A stretch of 64,000 nt of DNA from Lindgomyces ingoldianus. Taxonomy: Eukaryota > Ascomycota > Dothideomycetes > Pleosporales > Lindgomycetaceae. Below are positions 1-10,559 of this stretch, piece by piece. The stretch lies in the NCBI RefSeq assembly GCF_010093535.1, contig NW_022985174.1, positions 488,103-552,102 on the forward strand. The letters run 5' to 3'. A program made the position numbers and the translations under genes. Positions within the stretch are counted from its first letter, which is position 1. Each line of letters opens with the position of its first letter. The notes under the pieces are model-generated. The model was not told the DNA's origin and made no database searches. It was given only the letters and a program-made list of their open reading frames with translations.

Positions 1-312
1 ACGGGGTCGTGCCGCAGCGTGCTCGAGGGCCATACCGACATCGTCAACGCCGTCGCCTTCTCGCCAGACGGCCAGTATATCCAAACAGATTGCGGTAATA
101 TTCCTTTGCACTCGCCTAATACGTCATCGCCCTCGTTCCAACCAGCGCAACTGTCTCATTTCTTTGTACAAGACGAGTGGGTTTCTTCGAGCGAACAGCA
201 GTTGCTATGGCTTCCTTCTGAATATCGACCAACTTGCGCTACAGTCAACAGAAACGCAGTCTTTTTAGGGCATTCTTCAGGTCATACTACGTTCCTTAAA
301 TTTCATACATAG
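1..312 (+). CDS. C-terminal end of a NACHT/NLR-type WD40 protein (partial, cut by window edge)
   Basis: The frame is open from base 1 and ends at TAG 310-312. It begins with a classic high-identity fungal WD40 unit (LEGHTDIVNAVAFSPDGQY) and continues into the non-repeat tail usual for HET-E/NWD proteins: a hydrophilic stretch, then WLPSEYRPTC and a closing hydrophobic segment with GHSSGHTTFLKF. In this family the N-terminal effector and NACHT domains precede a WD40 sensor array, and the proteins act in fungal self/non-self recognition. Only the last repeat and the tail are visible, so the effector type cannot be known. No in-window start codon is claimed. Confidence 0.8.
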   Translation, partial: TGSCRSVLEGHTDIVNAVAFSPDGQYIQTDCGNIPLHSPNTSSPSFQPAQLSHFFVQDEWVSSSEQQLLWLPSEYRPTCATVNRNAVFLGHSSGHTTFLKFHT

Positions 313-2248
313 GCCTTGTACACACTTTCTTTATCTTATTATATATTTCTTTTCTAATCTCTATTTCATAGAGGGGGCCGGGGAGCAGCAAGTATTTATG
401 TTATTAGAGGGGCATCGAGAATCTTCTATTGTTATGAATGTAACCTTCTATGACCATGTGGCGACAGAAAACGCATGAGACACAGGCGGCGATGCAGCTC
501 ATAGACGCATCTAGAAGAGCGCCACATGGTTAGGTACGTTACGACATTTATTATAATACAAATCACTTATCATGTAGCGTATTATTATGTAAGCACGCTA
601 GCTCCCTACGCCAAGAGAATCTTAAGGCTACTTTGCACGGATAAATTCGGAGCGCATGTTCCTAGTGGCTAAGCTTCTTTAAATTCTAGGACTGTCTTCT
701 CTTATAACAGAAGTATTGTTCACGTACTCCGAAACATAAAAAGATGTTAATAGTTGTTGTGCGGCAGGGGTGCGAACCTAAAATCGATAAAGACGTCGTG
801 AACGGACCGATCGACAGCATGACCAAAACCGTTGTATTTTTCATACTGCAGACTAGTTCCTAGAAGAAAAATATCCTAGGAAAAATAAGATATTAACTAT
901 ATCTTGATAGAGTCGCGAGGAAAAGAGTTAAGATACCTAAACAAGAGGTTCATCTCGTTGCGGGGTGTTTCTCGACCCGCAGTGAGGGACGTTACTTTAC
1001 CTGTTAGGCCCTGGATGAGCATTGTGCGAGAGTGAATATGTTTGCAGTTACGAAGCTCCCTGAGCTCCGCCACTTGCTCATATACATGGAATCACTGCCG
1101 CCTACTAAGCGGCTTGCTGGCTAGCTTACCTCTTTACATATATAGACCCTTCGATACACTCTTCTAGCAATCAACTCAATTCCTCACCGAATTTGTGCTC
1201 TCAAAAGTTTCACATAATAGCATACTAGATATTGACCTACTAGGGTTTCGAGGTTACAATTCTGGTCCATATACCGGAAACCGGGAGCGGTGACCATCGC
1301 GCGATGATGTTGTCGCTTGGCCTGTCAATAACCTACGAACTTCGTCCTTGAACATTCTCATTCTTGGGAAGAAGATGTCAAATCTAGCAGGGCATATCGA
1401 GTCTAGGCACGACTAAATGAAGAAGAGACCAGCGAAGTCAAATCCCTTCGTACGGATGGTAATACATTTGCACAATTTTTCAATGGTGGATCCATGGTGG
1501 ATCCATGGTGCCAGCTATTGCTTGGATGGAACTATTCAAAGTTGACCAGCAGGGCACCCGTTCACTCACATATTGTCCGAAATATTTCACACCTTGCACT
1601 TTCTATCACCCGCTCGCCCGTATGACCTTGAACACCGCTGATAGCTGGGCAACTAATTCTAGAATCAGGTTGCAAGCGCATTGAGTGGCTGTGCACGAAA
1701 TAGAATGCATAGCATACACCTTTTCATTGCATAACCAGCTGAATACGGCGAAAACGAGAGCACAAAGACACAATGGTCCTCATTGTATTCATTTTGGATA
1801 TATAAGAGTAAAACTAGGTAACGAGTTTTCACCCCCCCAGTAGTCTGCCAATGAGCTGCTCCACAGCCTTGCCTTGGCAGCGGCCCAGTTTCTCAACGGC
1901 GAGGTGAGCGGAGGTGAGCGACAGCAAATGTTGTACAAATGTTGAGACCGGGCTGTTAGGTGACAATATTACTCGGCCCTCGAATTGTGTTCATGTAGCC
2001 TATTGCACCGTACCTCTCGTGTATTCTCCTTGAAGAATGAGGACTTGTGAACCTACGCATTCCCTAGAATGGCAGAACTCAAATACAAAATCCAGCCTCC
2101 GGGGTGCAACTTAATTCTGACGGCGGACCTCCAAAGGTCTGGAATCAGGCTTTGCACGAAAAAGGCGTCTGCAAACTCTCAGCTCTCTAGCTGCCTCGTG
2201 TGATATTTTTCCCACAGTTCGACGCCCACGAGCGAAAATTAAAGTTCC
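313..2248. other. Intergenic, no gene seen
   Basis: About 1.9 kb with stops in all frames and several AT-rich patches (for example 840-900). Two small direct repeats are visible: an 11-12 bp unit around GGTGGATCCAT repeated near 1484-1510, and GAGGTGAGCG twice near 1899-1920. No coding or RNA gene could be supported. Confidence 0.5.
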
Positions 2249-3474
2249 TCACAACTCGTCGTGCGTTTTGGCACCGGAACTTTCCGCCTCGATCTTTATC
2301 TCTGGGGCATCGTCACCAAAGACTTGTCCCGATGTCGCCCTCCCTTCAAGAATAGTCATCAACATAGCCTCGACATGGGCGGCAGTAACCTTTCGGGCCT
2401 GATTGTACGGAAACACCTGGTCATTCACCGGAGCGTGAACAACCACCGCTGGAAACCTTTCTTCTGAAAGGCCAAAGTTTTTCGCCATGGGACCGTATTC
2501 TACTGAATCTGCGACGCCGAATTTGACATATTGCTGGAGCTTCTTAGCGACGGGTGTGAGTTCGTGTCGCATAGTCGTCTGATCTCGTTCTGTGGATGCG
2601 AAAATGTAGACTGTGAGTTTACCCGGCTGGAGTTTTGTGAGTTAGAATATCTGTCTTTCGAAGCAAAGGAGCGGGGGATGTGGACTTACAACCATGTACT
2701 TGTCAATGTGCTTCTCACTAAACTCTCCAATCAGAGTAGGGGTCGCCATTGCCAGAAACTCCTCTATGTTACTTTCTGTGAAATGCCCGTTCATCACTCT
2801 GTTGTCACCGTCCGTATTCTTGTAGCATACAATCGACGGCATGGCAAGTCCTTCCGCGTCTGCACTCGGCATATCGGTAGTGAACCCAAAGACGAGGTCG
2901 CGATTGTTCTTCGCAGCTACACTACGAAAGCTTTTAAGGAGTGAGGTTTGGCCTGGGAGGAGGTAGGCGAGGATAACAATGTCATCGATAGTTTTGAACG
3001 AGGGAAGCGAGGAGGGTTGAACGTGGGTTACTGTAGGAAGCTCTTGTTTTGTCACATATGATTTAATTCTAATATTTCTTGTTAGACTCATCTTCGTTTG
3101 TGAATAAAAGAGGTGGGAAAAGGCACTTACGCGGAACTGGTTCTCCTTCCCCGATATCTGTTTGTTTCATTCCCATGATTCCTGAATAGTCGCACAGCTG
3201 GATATGCGTTCACATCGTGTTCTTTGCAAAGTTCTATCTCTTCTCCACAATCTACCGTTACGAAGGGCGTTTTAACGTCCTCAGATGCGAGTTCGAAATT
3301 TGTGTTGAAAGAAGAAAGGGATTCGATCGATTTTGAGGTGAACGCTGAGAAGACGAGTTTATTCTCGTTGAGAAGCTTATTGAATGTAGATTTTGAGGCA
3401 TGTTGTATTAGAACCGCGGAAGCCCAGAATGGCGAAAAGGCGAGTAGCAGCCTGAGGAAGATTAAGGATTTCAT
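2249..3474 (-). CDS. Redox-dead protein disulfide isomerase-like ER protein with HDEL
   Basis: Three exons: 3474-3131, 3068-2690 and 2626-2249 (introns 62 and 63 nt), giving 366 aa. Residues 1-20 form a signal peptide and the chain ends KTHDEL, a fungal ER-retention signal. Residues ~21-112 are a PDI a-type thioredoxin fold keeping the cis-Pro (YPAVRLF) and VDCGEEIELCKEHDV, but the CGHC position reads as Ser/Lys residues (about 45-52). Residues ~116-225 match domain b and ~226-345 domain b' (IGEFS, VYIFAS, FPAVVVHAP). A C-terminal a' domain is absent; the protein goes from b' to a short acidic tail and HDEL. Normal PDI is ~500 aa with two CXXC sites, so this should be a chaperone or scaffold rather than an oxidase, like mammalian ERp27. 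The start at 3474 puts the signal peptide first. It is divergent from the oxygenase at 3849. Confidence 0.85.
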
Positions 3475-3848
3475 AGTTGAGGTGGGCGAAGTTCGATTGC
3501 TGCGAAGTGGACGGGAGACAGTAGATAATAAGCGCGACGACAAAAGCCGACCGGAGTTGTTTATCGAGCTAGAAGGCGATCAGAGGTCATTCGATTTAAG
3601 AGAACCCCAATCCCAGATGTAGATCAGGCACATCTGCACGTGTCGAACGGTCCTGCAACCCTTGTCGTTTCACATTGGTAACGAAGCGGGCCTGAGGCAC
3701 AATAACAACCCCACCTGCAGATTGCTTGTATCAGATATCACACGCCATGCAAAAGATTCTTGTTCGCAAAATTTCCATGTAGATTGTCTCAAGTCTGACC
3801 GAACTTCCTCGATTGACCGAAATCACGACCATTCCAACCACAGACACC
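3475..3848. promoter_or_regulatory. Shared divergent promoter region (PDI-like / P4H-like)
   Basis: The 374 bp between the two opposed start codons contain no gene and must hold both promoters. I see no unambiguous TATA box. The short spacing makes co-regulation plausible, by inference only. Confidence 0.45.
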
Positions 3849-4634
3849 ATGCTATTCCTCCAAAGAGTCCTCCCGATTCCGCTGCTGGCTCTGCTCGCAG
3901 CGGCATCCATACCGGAAAACTACACTTGCCCGCACCACCTCTACAACATCCAGGTCTTCTCCCAGGACCCGCTGATCATTTACATCCCATCTTTCATCAC
4001 CGAAACGGAAGCCCAGCACCTCCAAGAGATCAGCCTAGGCAAGTTCCAATCCTCTCAAATCGCCGACCGATCGGGAAAAGAACAAAAGGCCTTCACACGA
4101 ACCTCGAGATCTACATCTTTGGCCACTGATTCGGTCATACGCTGTATTGAGGAGCGAGCACTTGCATTTCAGGGATATGAGACGCAGAGAGAACAACTAG
4201 AGCCGTTGCAGATTGTTGAGTATGAGATGGGCCAGAATTATCGTCCACATACAGATTGGTTTACGAGTCCTTCGCAAACTACCGCGGAGTTTGGTGGGAA
4301 TCGGATTTCCTCGTTTTTTGTGTACGTTGGTACGTCGGAGTCTATCATCGGGGGCGGTACACAATTTCCGTTTCTTGATGCGCCGAAGGATGAGCGCTGG
4401 TGCGGTGTCGTGAATTGTGATGCACCATGGGAAGAGGGAGTGACGTTCCGACCGATTGCAAGGAATGCAGTATTTTGGAGGAATATGAAGGCTGGGACGG
4501 ACAGCAAGTTGGAGGGTGATAGAAGGACTTTGCACGCGGGGTTACCTGTGCAGAGGGGGTGGAAGTTGGGGATGAATGTTTGGACTAGGGAGGGGGAATT
4601 GAATGCTAAGTATAGGAGTGACAATATTGAATGA
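3849..4634 (+). CDS. Prolyl 4-hydroxylase alpha-like 2-oxoglutarate/Fe(II) dioxygenase, secretory
   Basis: A single exon of 261 aa. The upstream in-frame codon at 3813 is TTG, so ATG 3849 is used; it begins a signal peptide (about residues 1-20). The C-terminal half is a P4Hc double-stranded beta-helix: QIVEYEMGQNYRPHTDWF gives the iron ligands His134 and Asp136, LHAGLPVQRGWKLGMNVW gives the distal His229 and the 2-oxoglutarate Lys239, with GGGTQFPFL in the core. The family hydroxylates proline using O2, Fe(II) and 2-oxoglutarate; the signal peptide points to the ER or beyond. It has no HDEL-type end (it ends SDNIE). It is divergent from the HDEL-bearing PDI-like gene and convergent with the GPI protein (68 bp gap). 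The substrate is unknown. Confidence 0.88.
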   Translation: MLFLQRVLPIPLLALLAAASIPENYTCPHHLYNIQVFSQDPLIIYIPSFITETEAQHLQEISLGKFQSSQIADRSGKEQKAFTRTSRSTSLATDSVIRCIEERALAFQGYETQREQLEPLQIVEYEMGQNYRPHTDWFTSPSQTTAEFGGNRISSFFVYVGTSESIIGGGTQFPFLDAPKDERWCGVVNCDAPWEEGVTFRPIARNAVFWRNMKAGTDSKLEGDRRTLHAGLPVQRGWKLGMNVWTREGELNAKYRSDNIE

Positions 4635-4702
4635 GATGGTGGAAGTGTAGGAATTGTGTTAAATGGCTATTCATGCATAGATTTTAAGGATAGAGCAATG
4701 GG

Positions 4703-6154
4703 CTATAGAGGTATCTTGCCAATTCCAATCGCTATTGCGCCTAATAGCAAGGCCCAAATCGATATGTGAGAAAAATGTTCAGCGGTGTTGGGAGCAACTT
4801 TGGCGGCGACTTGAGTGTTTCCCCCTGATGTCGATGTGCATTGTGCGCCGCATGAGTAGCCACTAGATTATGTTAGTTACAATTCAGCATTATTTTGTAC
4901 AGGAATGAGGCAAACGTACTCAAGACAACAATTCCCCCCAAGGCTTGCAGCACAACTATACCAACCAATAGGGCAAGATCCGCCTTGTCCGGCTGCGGTT
5001 GTTGCAAAAGAAGCTCCTGTGGGGGCTACAATCGTTACACCATTACTGACAATGACGGTAGCACTTGAGGTAGGGATGCAGGTGCCTGTAGTCTGACAGT
5101 CTCGACCTACTCTACAACAGCCGCTGGGGTAGTAGGCACTGCAGACGTAGAATCCAGTCGGGCACATGGATGGAAAGGCATCGCTCGAAGTTGGGGTAGC
5201 GGAAGTCGTGGCCGGGCCACTTGTTGGTCGGACAGGCGCTGAAGGGGTAACACTGCCGGTTGATGAACGGGTGTCGATACAGGATGTCCCACTGGCACAC
5301 TGGAGGCCATTCTGGCAGCATCCGCCATTGAGGCTCTGAGGGCAGGAGAACCAACCCGAACTACAGCTAGACGAAGAGCTCGGGACCGGGGTTGATGTTG
5401 GAGGTGCCGAGGGGGGTGTTGTTGGCACTACAACGACTGCTGTCGAAGTAGAGCTCGGTGGAGGAGTCGATGGCTGAACATAGGTTATGGATGTGCCAGC
5501 GGTAACGCATCCTACATCCAGACAACTGTACCCAGGCAAACAGCAGCCGCCATTAGGACTGCTAGGACAACTTGTATATCCATTCCCGGTATCACAGGAG
5601 ATGGCTCCGGCACACGTCTGGCCTTTCGGACAGCAAGCCACAGTACCAAAACCATTGTCCGGTATGTTCATGCAAACATCAGAAGCTCCGCAACAGCTAT
5701 TCGGAGCCCCAATTGATGAACAGTCACTTGTTCCTTCAGGGCATTGGAAACCTCGACTTGACAACAGGTCTCGTGGTGCAAAGCGACGCAGCTGATCGAA
5801 GATGCTGCTCTGGAAATGGGGACGCAAGGGAGAAAATGCCTGTATAGTAGAGTTTCTCGACTCTTCCAATTCAGATCTCTTTCCCACTTGTTCTTCATCA
5901 CCCACAAATATCCAATTGTCAAAGAAGAACATCTCCCCCTCATCACCACTCATTTTCTTTACACCAACTGGCTTCTCTCTCAGCATTCGTTCCTGTATGC
6001 TCAATCCTCTCTTCACATGCACTTCATCCTCCGGAAAGTACTTCATATGTTTGGGGAGGTTATGCGGCCATTGTTTTTCTGGGACGACGGGAGCAACACA
6101 GAGCAGAAGGATAACAGCGGTCGGAAGGGCGAGGAGGCTGTTTGACAGCTGCAT
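4703..6154 (-). CDS. GPI-anchored cysteine-rich, Pro/Ser/Thr-rich surface protein
   Basis: Two exons, 6154-4920 and 4862-4703, joined across a 57-nt intron, 464 aa. The start at 6154 directly precedes a signal peptide; an ATG nine codons earlier would bury it. About five Cys modules of the form CPxGxxSC...GGCCxxGxxCxxxxC lie from ~residue 135 onward, separated by Pro/Ser/Thr linkers such as STPPPSSTST and TPPSAPPTSTP. The second exon adds a final Cys pair and a hydrophobic tail (ISIWALLLGAIAIGIG), consistent with GPI attachment. Such proteins sit in the fungal cell wall or plasma membrane. The function is unknown. Without the splice the chain would end early and lose the anchor, which supports the intron. 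Confidence 0.78.
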
Positions 6155-8807
6155 CGGGGCTGACTTCGTATTGAGGCACAAATGCTCTAGATTTCAGTAA
6201 AATAGCAAGGTAAAAATATGGTAAGAATGTTGTGAGAGTAAGGACGACTGCTTGGAGTAAGGTGGTTGGGAGATGTCTACTGAGGTCCCGGGCACGAATC
6301 GGGAAATTGACGAGGCTGGGACGAGCTGGCGCAACGACCACGTGCCGCATCCATGATCGCAGGGTTCATCCTGGAGTTATATCGGCGCAAATAAAAGCTA
6401 GTTTTCCAAGTTGTAAACCGAGGAGGCTGAAGATGAGTCGAGGAGGTAAAGTTAATATTCCATTATGTCATGACAGCTGTTGAAATTCCGCTGGTTCCGA
6501 GTCTTGGCATTCTGCCACGTGCAGGCCTCGACCTTTCACATGGTGAAAGCCTCTTTCCACCTCAACAATGCATCACCATATACACTACATTTGGTGGTGG
6601 CGCAGTAGTCTCGTAATAACCAACTCCCCTGTCTTTACCCGAGTCACGGGTCAGTGGCCGAGTCACGTGGCATGAGGGATCCTCCGCAGGAGGACCCAGA
6701 TTTGTATGGGAAAATCCGCCTTCTCCTAACTTTAACGCGACCTACTATCTCTCAATTGCCCCTATTGCTAGGGTTAGCGCAAGAATAAATTAATTTATCT
6801 AATTCTATGTTAACGTTAGTATATTTTTAAAGCAAAATCGCACTATAGGTTGCATTAGTTAGATTACCCTAGGCTTGGCACGGGGTGTATAGGCTCCTCG
6901 GCCTCTGTACCTCTGCCTCCGACCCTAAGGTTTACTCTCGTTACACCCCCCTATCCTGTATTCACTCTCTGTGACCTGTGTTTCCTGCTCGATACCTCTC
7001 ACAATTAAAGGGTAGGCGTAGGTTTAGTTGTTAGGATTTATCTACTACTGTTAAGCTAACAACAGCAGGAGGATAAGAACTATAAATCGTTAATGTTCCT
7101 AGGGGGCACACTAAAATAGTTTACAAGCAGGAAACACATAAATTTGCGTTGTAGGTTAAGATAGTTTAGGCACGACTTAATTCTGCAGTTATCTGCGTAC
7201 CAAAATTTACACAGGCGACTAGACCCTCTGGAAGTGTTACGAATGATGATTCGGTCAGGACTCTGGACGTCGCTGCTCTCTTTGATAGGCTATCTCCCGG
7301 TATGGATGAAGACGCCCAGGAGCTAAGCGAATCCATATGGGACGATGATGACCTGGGCTATGAAGCCTATCACAACCTGGATACATGATCTGTCTTGGCT
7401 AGAAACCACAGATCACCCTGAAGCATATAGTTCCCGCGAATTGCTACTAGAGCAATTCCTAGTCAATCGATCATATTTCCCTGACGCTTGCTTTGCTACA
7501 ACTAGTATTGGAAATCACTTGTCCATTGCTCCTACCACCCATATCCTTTGTTCGTCACAACGGTTCGACCCTCCAAGCCTGACATAGCACTTGCGTACGG
7601 CAGCATCTTAGCCATAGGCATCTCCACCTCGTAACAGGGAGATAAGTGGTCACGTGGTAGAGCCACGAAAATCTCATGAGGCTGGTCATGTTATTACTAG
7701 ACTAGTAGAGTAGCGGAAGAGTCTGTATTGATGTGGAGCTTCCAGGAGCAGCGGTGATACATAGAGAGATACAGGCACTAATAGATAGTGGCTTGGCCTG
7801 GTTCCATTAGACTTAGACAGTCTTAAGATAATTTCAAACCTTACCATTTCCGGCCTGTTTGGTGCACTTTGAAGAGACACAATTCTTCACTGGAACTTGG
7901 TTCTGAAGCAACCCTTTATAAGTAATTGAACCCCGACACGCACAACAGTCTCGAATCCTGTCATTGTCCCTGGAACAACACTGAGAACATCATGTTTTGC
8001 TCCCAGATGTGAAGTTTATACAAGGTGCGTCACCGCCATAAGAGGAAATAATCTTCTTCCAACAGAAGAGATGAAAGGCGCAACACCAATCCTTCCGTCG
8101 GACTATACTGATAGCCGATGTTCCAATCCAGTTCTCTGCAGCAAAGAGTTGATGTATTTTGATGTTTAGACGGTTATGTGGTCCACCTAATCATATGATT
8201 ACCTAGTAACTACGGGCGGTCCAGCGTCTAGGAAGTTGTAGGAGGAAGGGAGCTGGTAGTATGTTCGTTCTGGTCCGGCTTGAAAATGCGACCTATTGAA
8301 GTCGAGAGCAGAGTGGGATGGCCAAAGGACCTATGACATTACCATCGGAGATTTATACAAGGCAACAGCCGCTACTCTTTTCGAACTACCTGGTTATGTC
8401 ACTAATTTATAAGTAGTCATCATCTAGCGAGTGAAGCGCTGAGACACAGCATTCAAGGAGGCCCAGGTGATCAACCAGTTTTACAACAGCATCTACTGGA
8501 CAGAGTTGAAATTAATGCTCCACCAAGGCGACCTCCCTATACAGACGGGTGAAGATACACCTATTTGATGATTTTCACCACTCTGTATTAAACTAGATTA
8601 AGGTCAGAACTTGGGTTAGGTACTCTATTTTCTCCCATATTCCACATAATGGACGCTTATATTATTCTTAGAAATTTCCGTAGAACGCCTAATTTCTCAA
8701 TGAGAAGGGACGAAATTGTTTGCACCTTTGAAGGTTTGCTTAACCGCAGTGGTCTAGTGCAATTTTATTCGCGGCATTAGAGCTGACGTCCATATTCTAG
8801 TCATCTA
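6155..8807. other. Gene-poor, AT-rich intergenic region
   Basis: Apart from the small open fragment at 7209-7388, nothing coding could be supported. The segment 6770-7200 is rich in TA steps and looks RIP-mutated. A single TAGGGTTAG at 6768 is not a telomeric array. Confidence 0.5.
7209..7388 (+). pseudogene. Unrecognised coding-like fragment
   Basis: A 59-codon open stretch ending in TGA has clear protein-like composition (DSVRTLDVAALFDRLSPGMD, then DLGYEAYHNL) with an acidic patch. No start codon or neighbouring exon could be joined, and the following 200 bp read as broken frames, including a KPDIALAYG stretch near 7577-7610 in another frame. I read it as the remnant of a gene whose family I do not recognise. 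Confidence 0.3.
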
Positions 8808-9779
8808 CTATCCCCTGGCGGTTATCTCTTGACCATGGTTCCATCCATCCAACCCCTTTACAAACTCCACCAAATCTCTCAACATGTCTGCCGAATACCA
8901 ATGCCCAAGCTCTGAATATTGCTTCCAACTTACATTTACGCCAACCTTTTTCAGAAATTCAGTCGCCTTCTTCCCTAAGTCGCATTGCACCTTCTCATCC
9001 TCCGTCCCATGGCCCATGAACACTGGGATATTTTTCACTGTAATTTCTTCACCATATCGGGAGACAGGAGCATTCATTTCCAGTTCTTCTCGAAGCCACT
9101 CTACCACTCGTTCAAGATTGCTTTTCTTCTCCTTCCCTTCGTCCTCACTCCTCTCAAATAGGAAATCGTCCCCAGTGTCCTCTTTCCCTTCCTCATCATC
9201 GTCTAGTGCCTGCAACATCCCCTTCCGAAAAGGCAGCCAGCCACACATCCCCGCAAAGCCCGCAATACCCTCCGTCCTCCTCTCTGCCTTAGCCTCTCTA
9301 TCCCACAGCATCAACGTCACTAACCCAACCGCACAACCTTGACTCAATCCCACAAGCACTACATTCCCTCCCCCAACCTCCCTCACCGCCTCTTCCAGCA
9401 ATCCCTGCAAATATCCCGCACTCTCCCGCAAACCCAGCACACTCAGTCCCTCCCGATACTCCGGCGAATGTGTAGCGATTTCCCACATATCGAACCATTG
9501 GTGGGTGAGGCTGCGTTTGTAAACGACGGCGCGCCGCAGTGATGCAGTAGGGAAAATAAATTTAGTGTGTGGGAAATGAGATTGGAAAGGTTGTGATGGA
9601 GAGGGGAAGGGAGTGTTTGGGAGTGGGGTTACTGGATGCGAGAGGAAAGGCGAGGCGAATTTAGAGGCTGTGGAGCCGCGACCGTGGAGGATGATCATAG
9701 TAGATTTGTGAGTTTGTTTAGGGAGTATTGTTATGGGTTGTGGATAGGCTGATGTTTTAGAGGGGGTTGAAGAAGCCAT
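8808..9779 (-). CDS. Acyl-protein thioesterase / carboxylesterase-like serine hydrolase
   Basis: A single exon of 323 aa in the phospholipase/carboxylesterase (APT1-like) family. MIILHGRGSTASKF near residue 28 is the oxyanion-side LHGxGd motif; VLVGLSQGCAVGL carries the nucleophile Ser146 in GLSQG; MGHGTEDEKV provides the acid and ELGHWYSADM the His. Enzymes of this family remove acyl groups from lipids or from palmitoylated proteins in the cytosol. The protein is longer than the ~230 aa core because of an acidic, Lys-rich insertion (about residues 190-225) and a Pro-rich loop at residues 50-65. No signal peptide is seen. The substrate cannot be told from sequence. Confidence 0.82.
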   Translation of the reverse strand: MASSTPSKTSAYPQPITILPKQTHKSTMIILHGRGSTASKFASPFLSHPVTPLPNTPFPSPSQPFQSHFPHTKFIFPTASLRRAVVYKRSLTHQWFDMWEIATHSPEYREGLSVLGLRESAGYLQGLLEEAVREVGGGNVVLVGLSQGCAVGLVTLMLWDREAKAERRTEGIAGFAGMCGWLPFRKGMLQALDDDEEGKEDTGDDFLFERSEDEGKEKKSNLERVVEWLREELEMNAPVSRYGEEITVKNIPVFMGHGTEDEKVQCDLGKKATEFLKKVGVNVSWKQYSELGHWYSADMLRDLVEFVKGLDGWNHGQEITARG

Positions 9780-10147
9780 GAATCGAACCTTGTGCTCCGA
9801 AGGTGGTATTAATGATATCGTTCTCCGTGCCTCAGAACGAATAGAATATTGAAAATTCTAGTTAAAGAAGGGTTTAGGCTCTCGATGCTCTTCCGAGAGA
9901 CCTTGAGCATCGAGGTTTGAAGGATGGCTGCCTAATTACTAAGCTGTTTACGTACCGTGTTTCATCGCACGGCCCCTCGTAACGCACAGTTTTTAGATGC
10001 TACCCATTAACTCTTAAGGCTGTACAGCTCTATAGAGCTTATTGTAAGGATGGGGCTCTATAACACTGCGCCAATACAACCAAAAAGGTGCGAATAATCA
10101 ACCAACAGTTGATTCTGCGTACAGAATAGTATATATACCTGTCGCGC

Positions 10148-10233
10148 GTAAGGACCCTAGTACAGGCCGCTTCCGGCCTTACGGTGCATTATCGCCCTTG
10201 TAAGGACCAGCGGCCTTACACCAGCGGCCTTAC
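10148..10233. repeat. Cluster of short GTAAGG/CCTTAC inverted repeats
   Basis: GTAAGG...CCTTAC hairpin-like units occur at about 10148-10182 and 10200-10219, followed by a further CCAGCGGCCTTAC copy ending at 10233. The spacers are GC-rich (GGCCGC, CAGCGG) in otherwise AT-rich sequence. The units may be subterminal repeats of a mobile element; no target duplication was found. Confidence 0.45.
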
Positions 10234-10559
10234 ACTTATAAAATAAAGAAGTTTTCTAGAGTTACAAGAAAAGCTCGCTAATTACTTAATCTATTATACA
10301 AGAAATTTTTTAGGAAGGTTAATCTGCCTGTTATATTAACTTTAGGCTTGTTGAATGGGCTCCATGCTAGCTATGCAAAGCAAAGAGGTTTGCACGGTGT
10401 ACACATCGCGCGGGGGGGTTGCAGGTAACTGGTGTTGATTCTTCTTGTTCTAATTCTGTGCGAAGGAAAGGGGTATTTATCTGTCTGTGCGTACGACCGT
10501 GACACAAGACCATGACACGTGACGCCCAACCGCGTATCCAAATACTGCTATTCGGACAA

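Noticed and set aside
6766..6776. TAGGGTTAG as telomere repeat
   Set aside because: Single occurrence, no tandem array.
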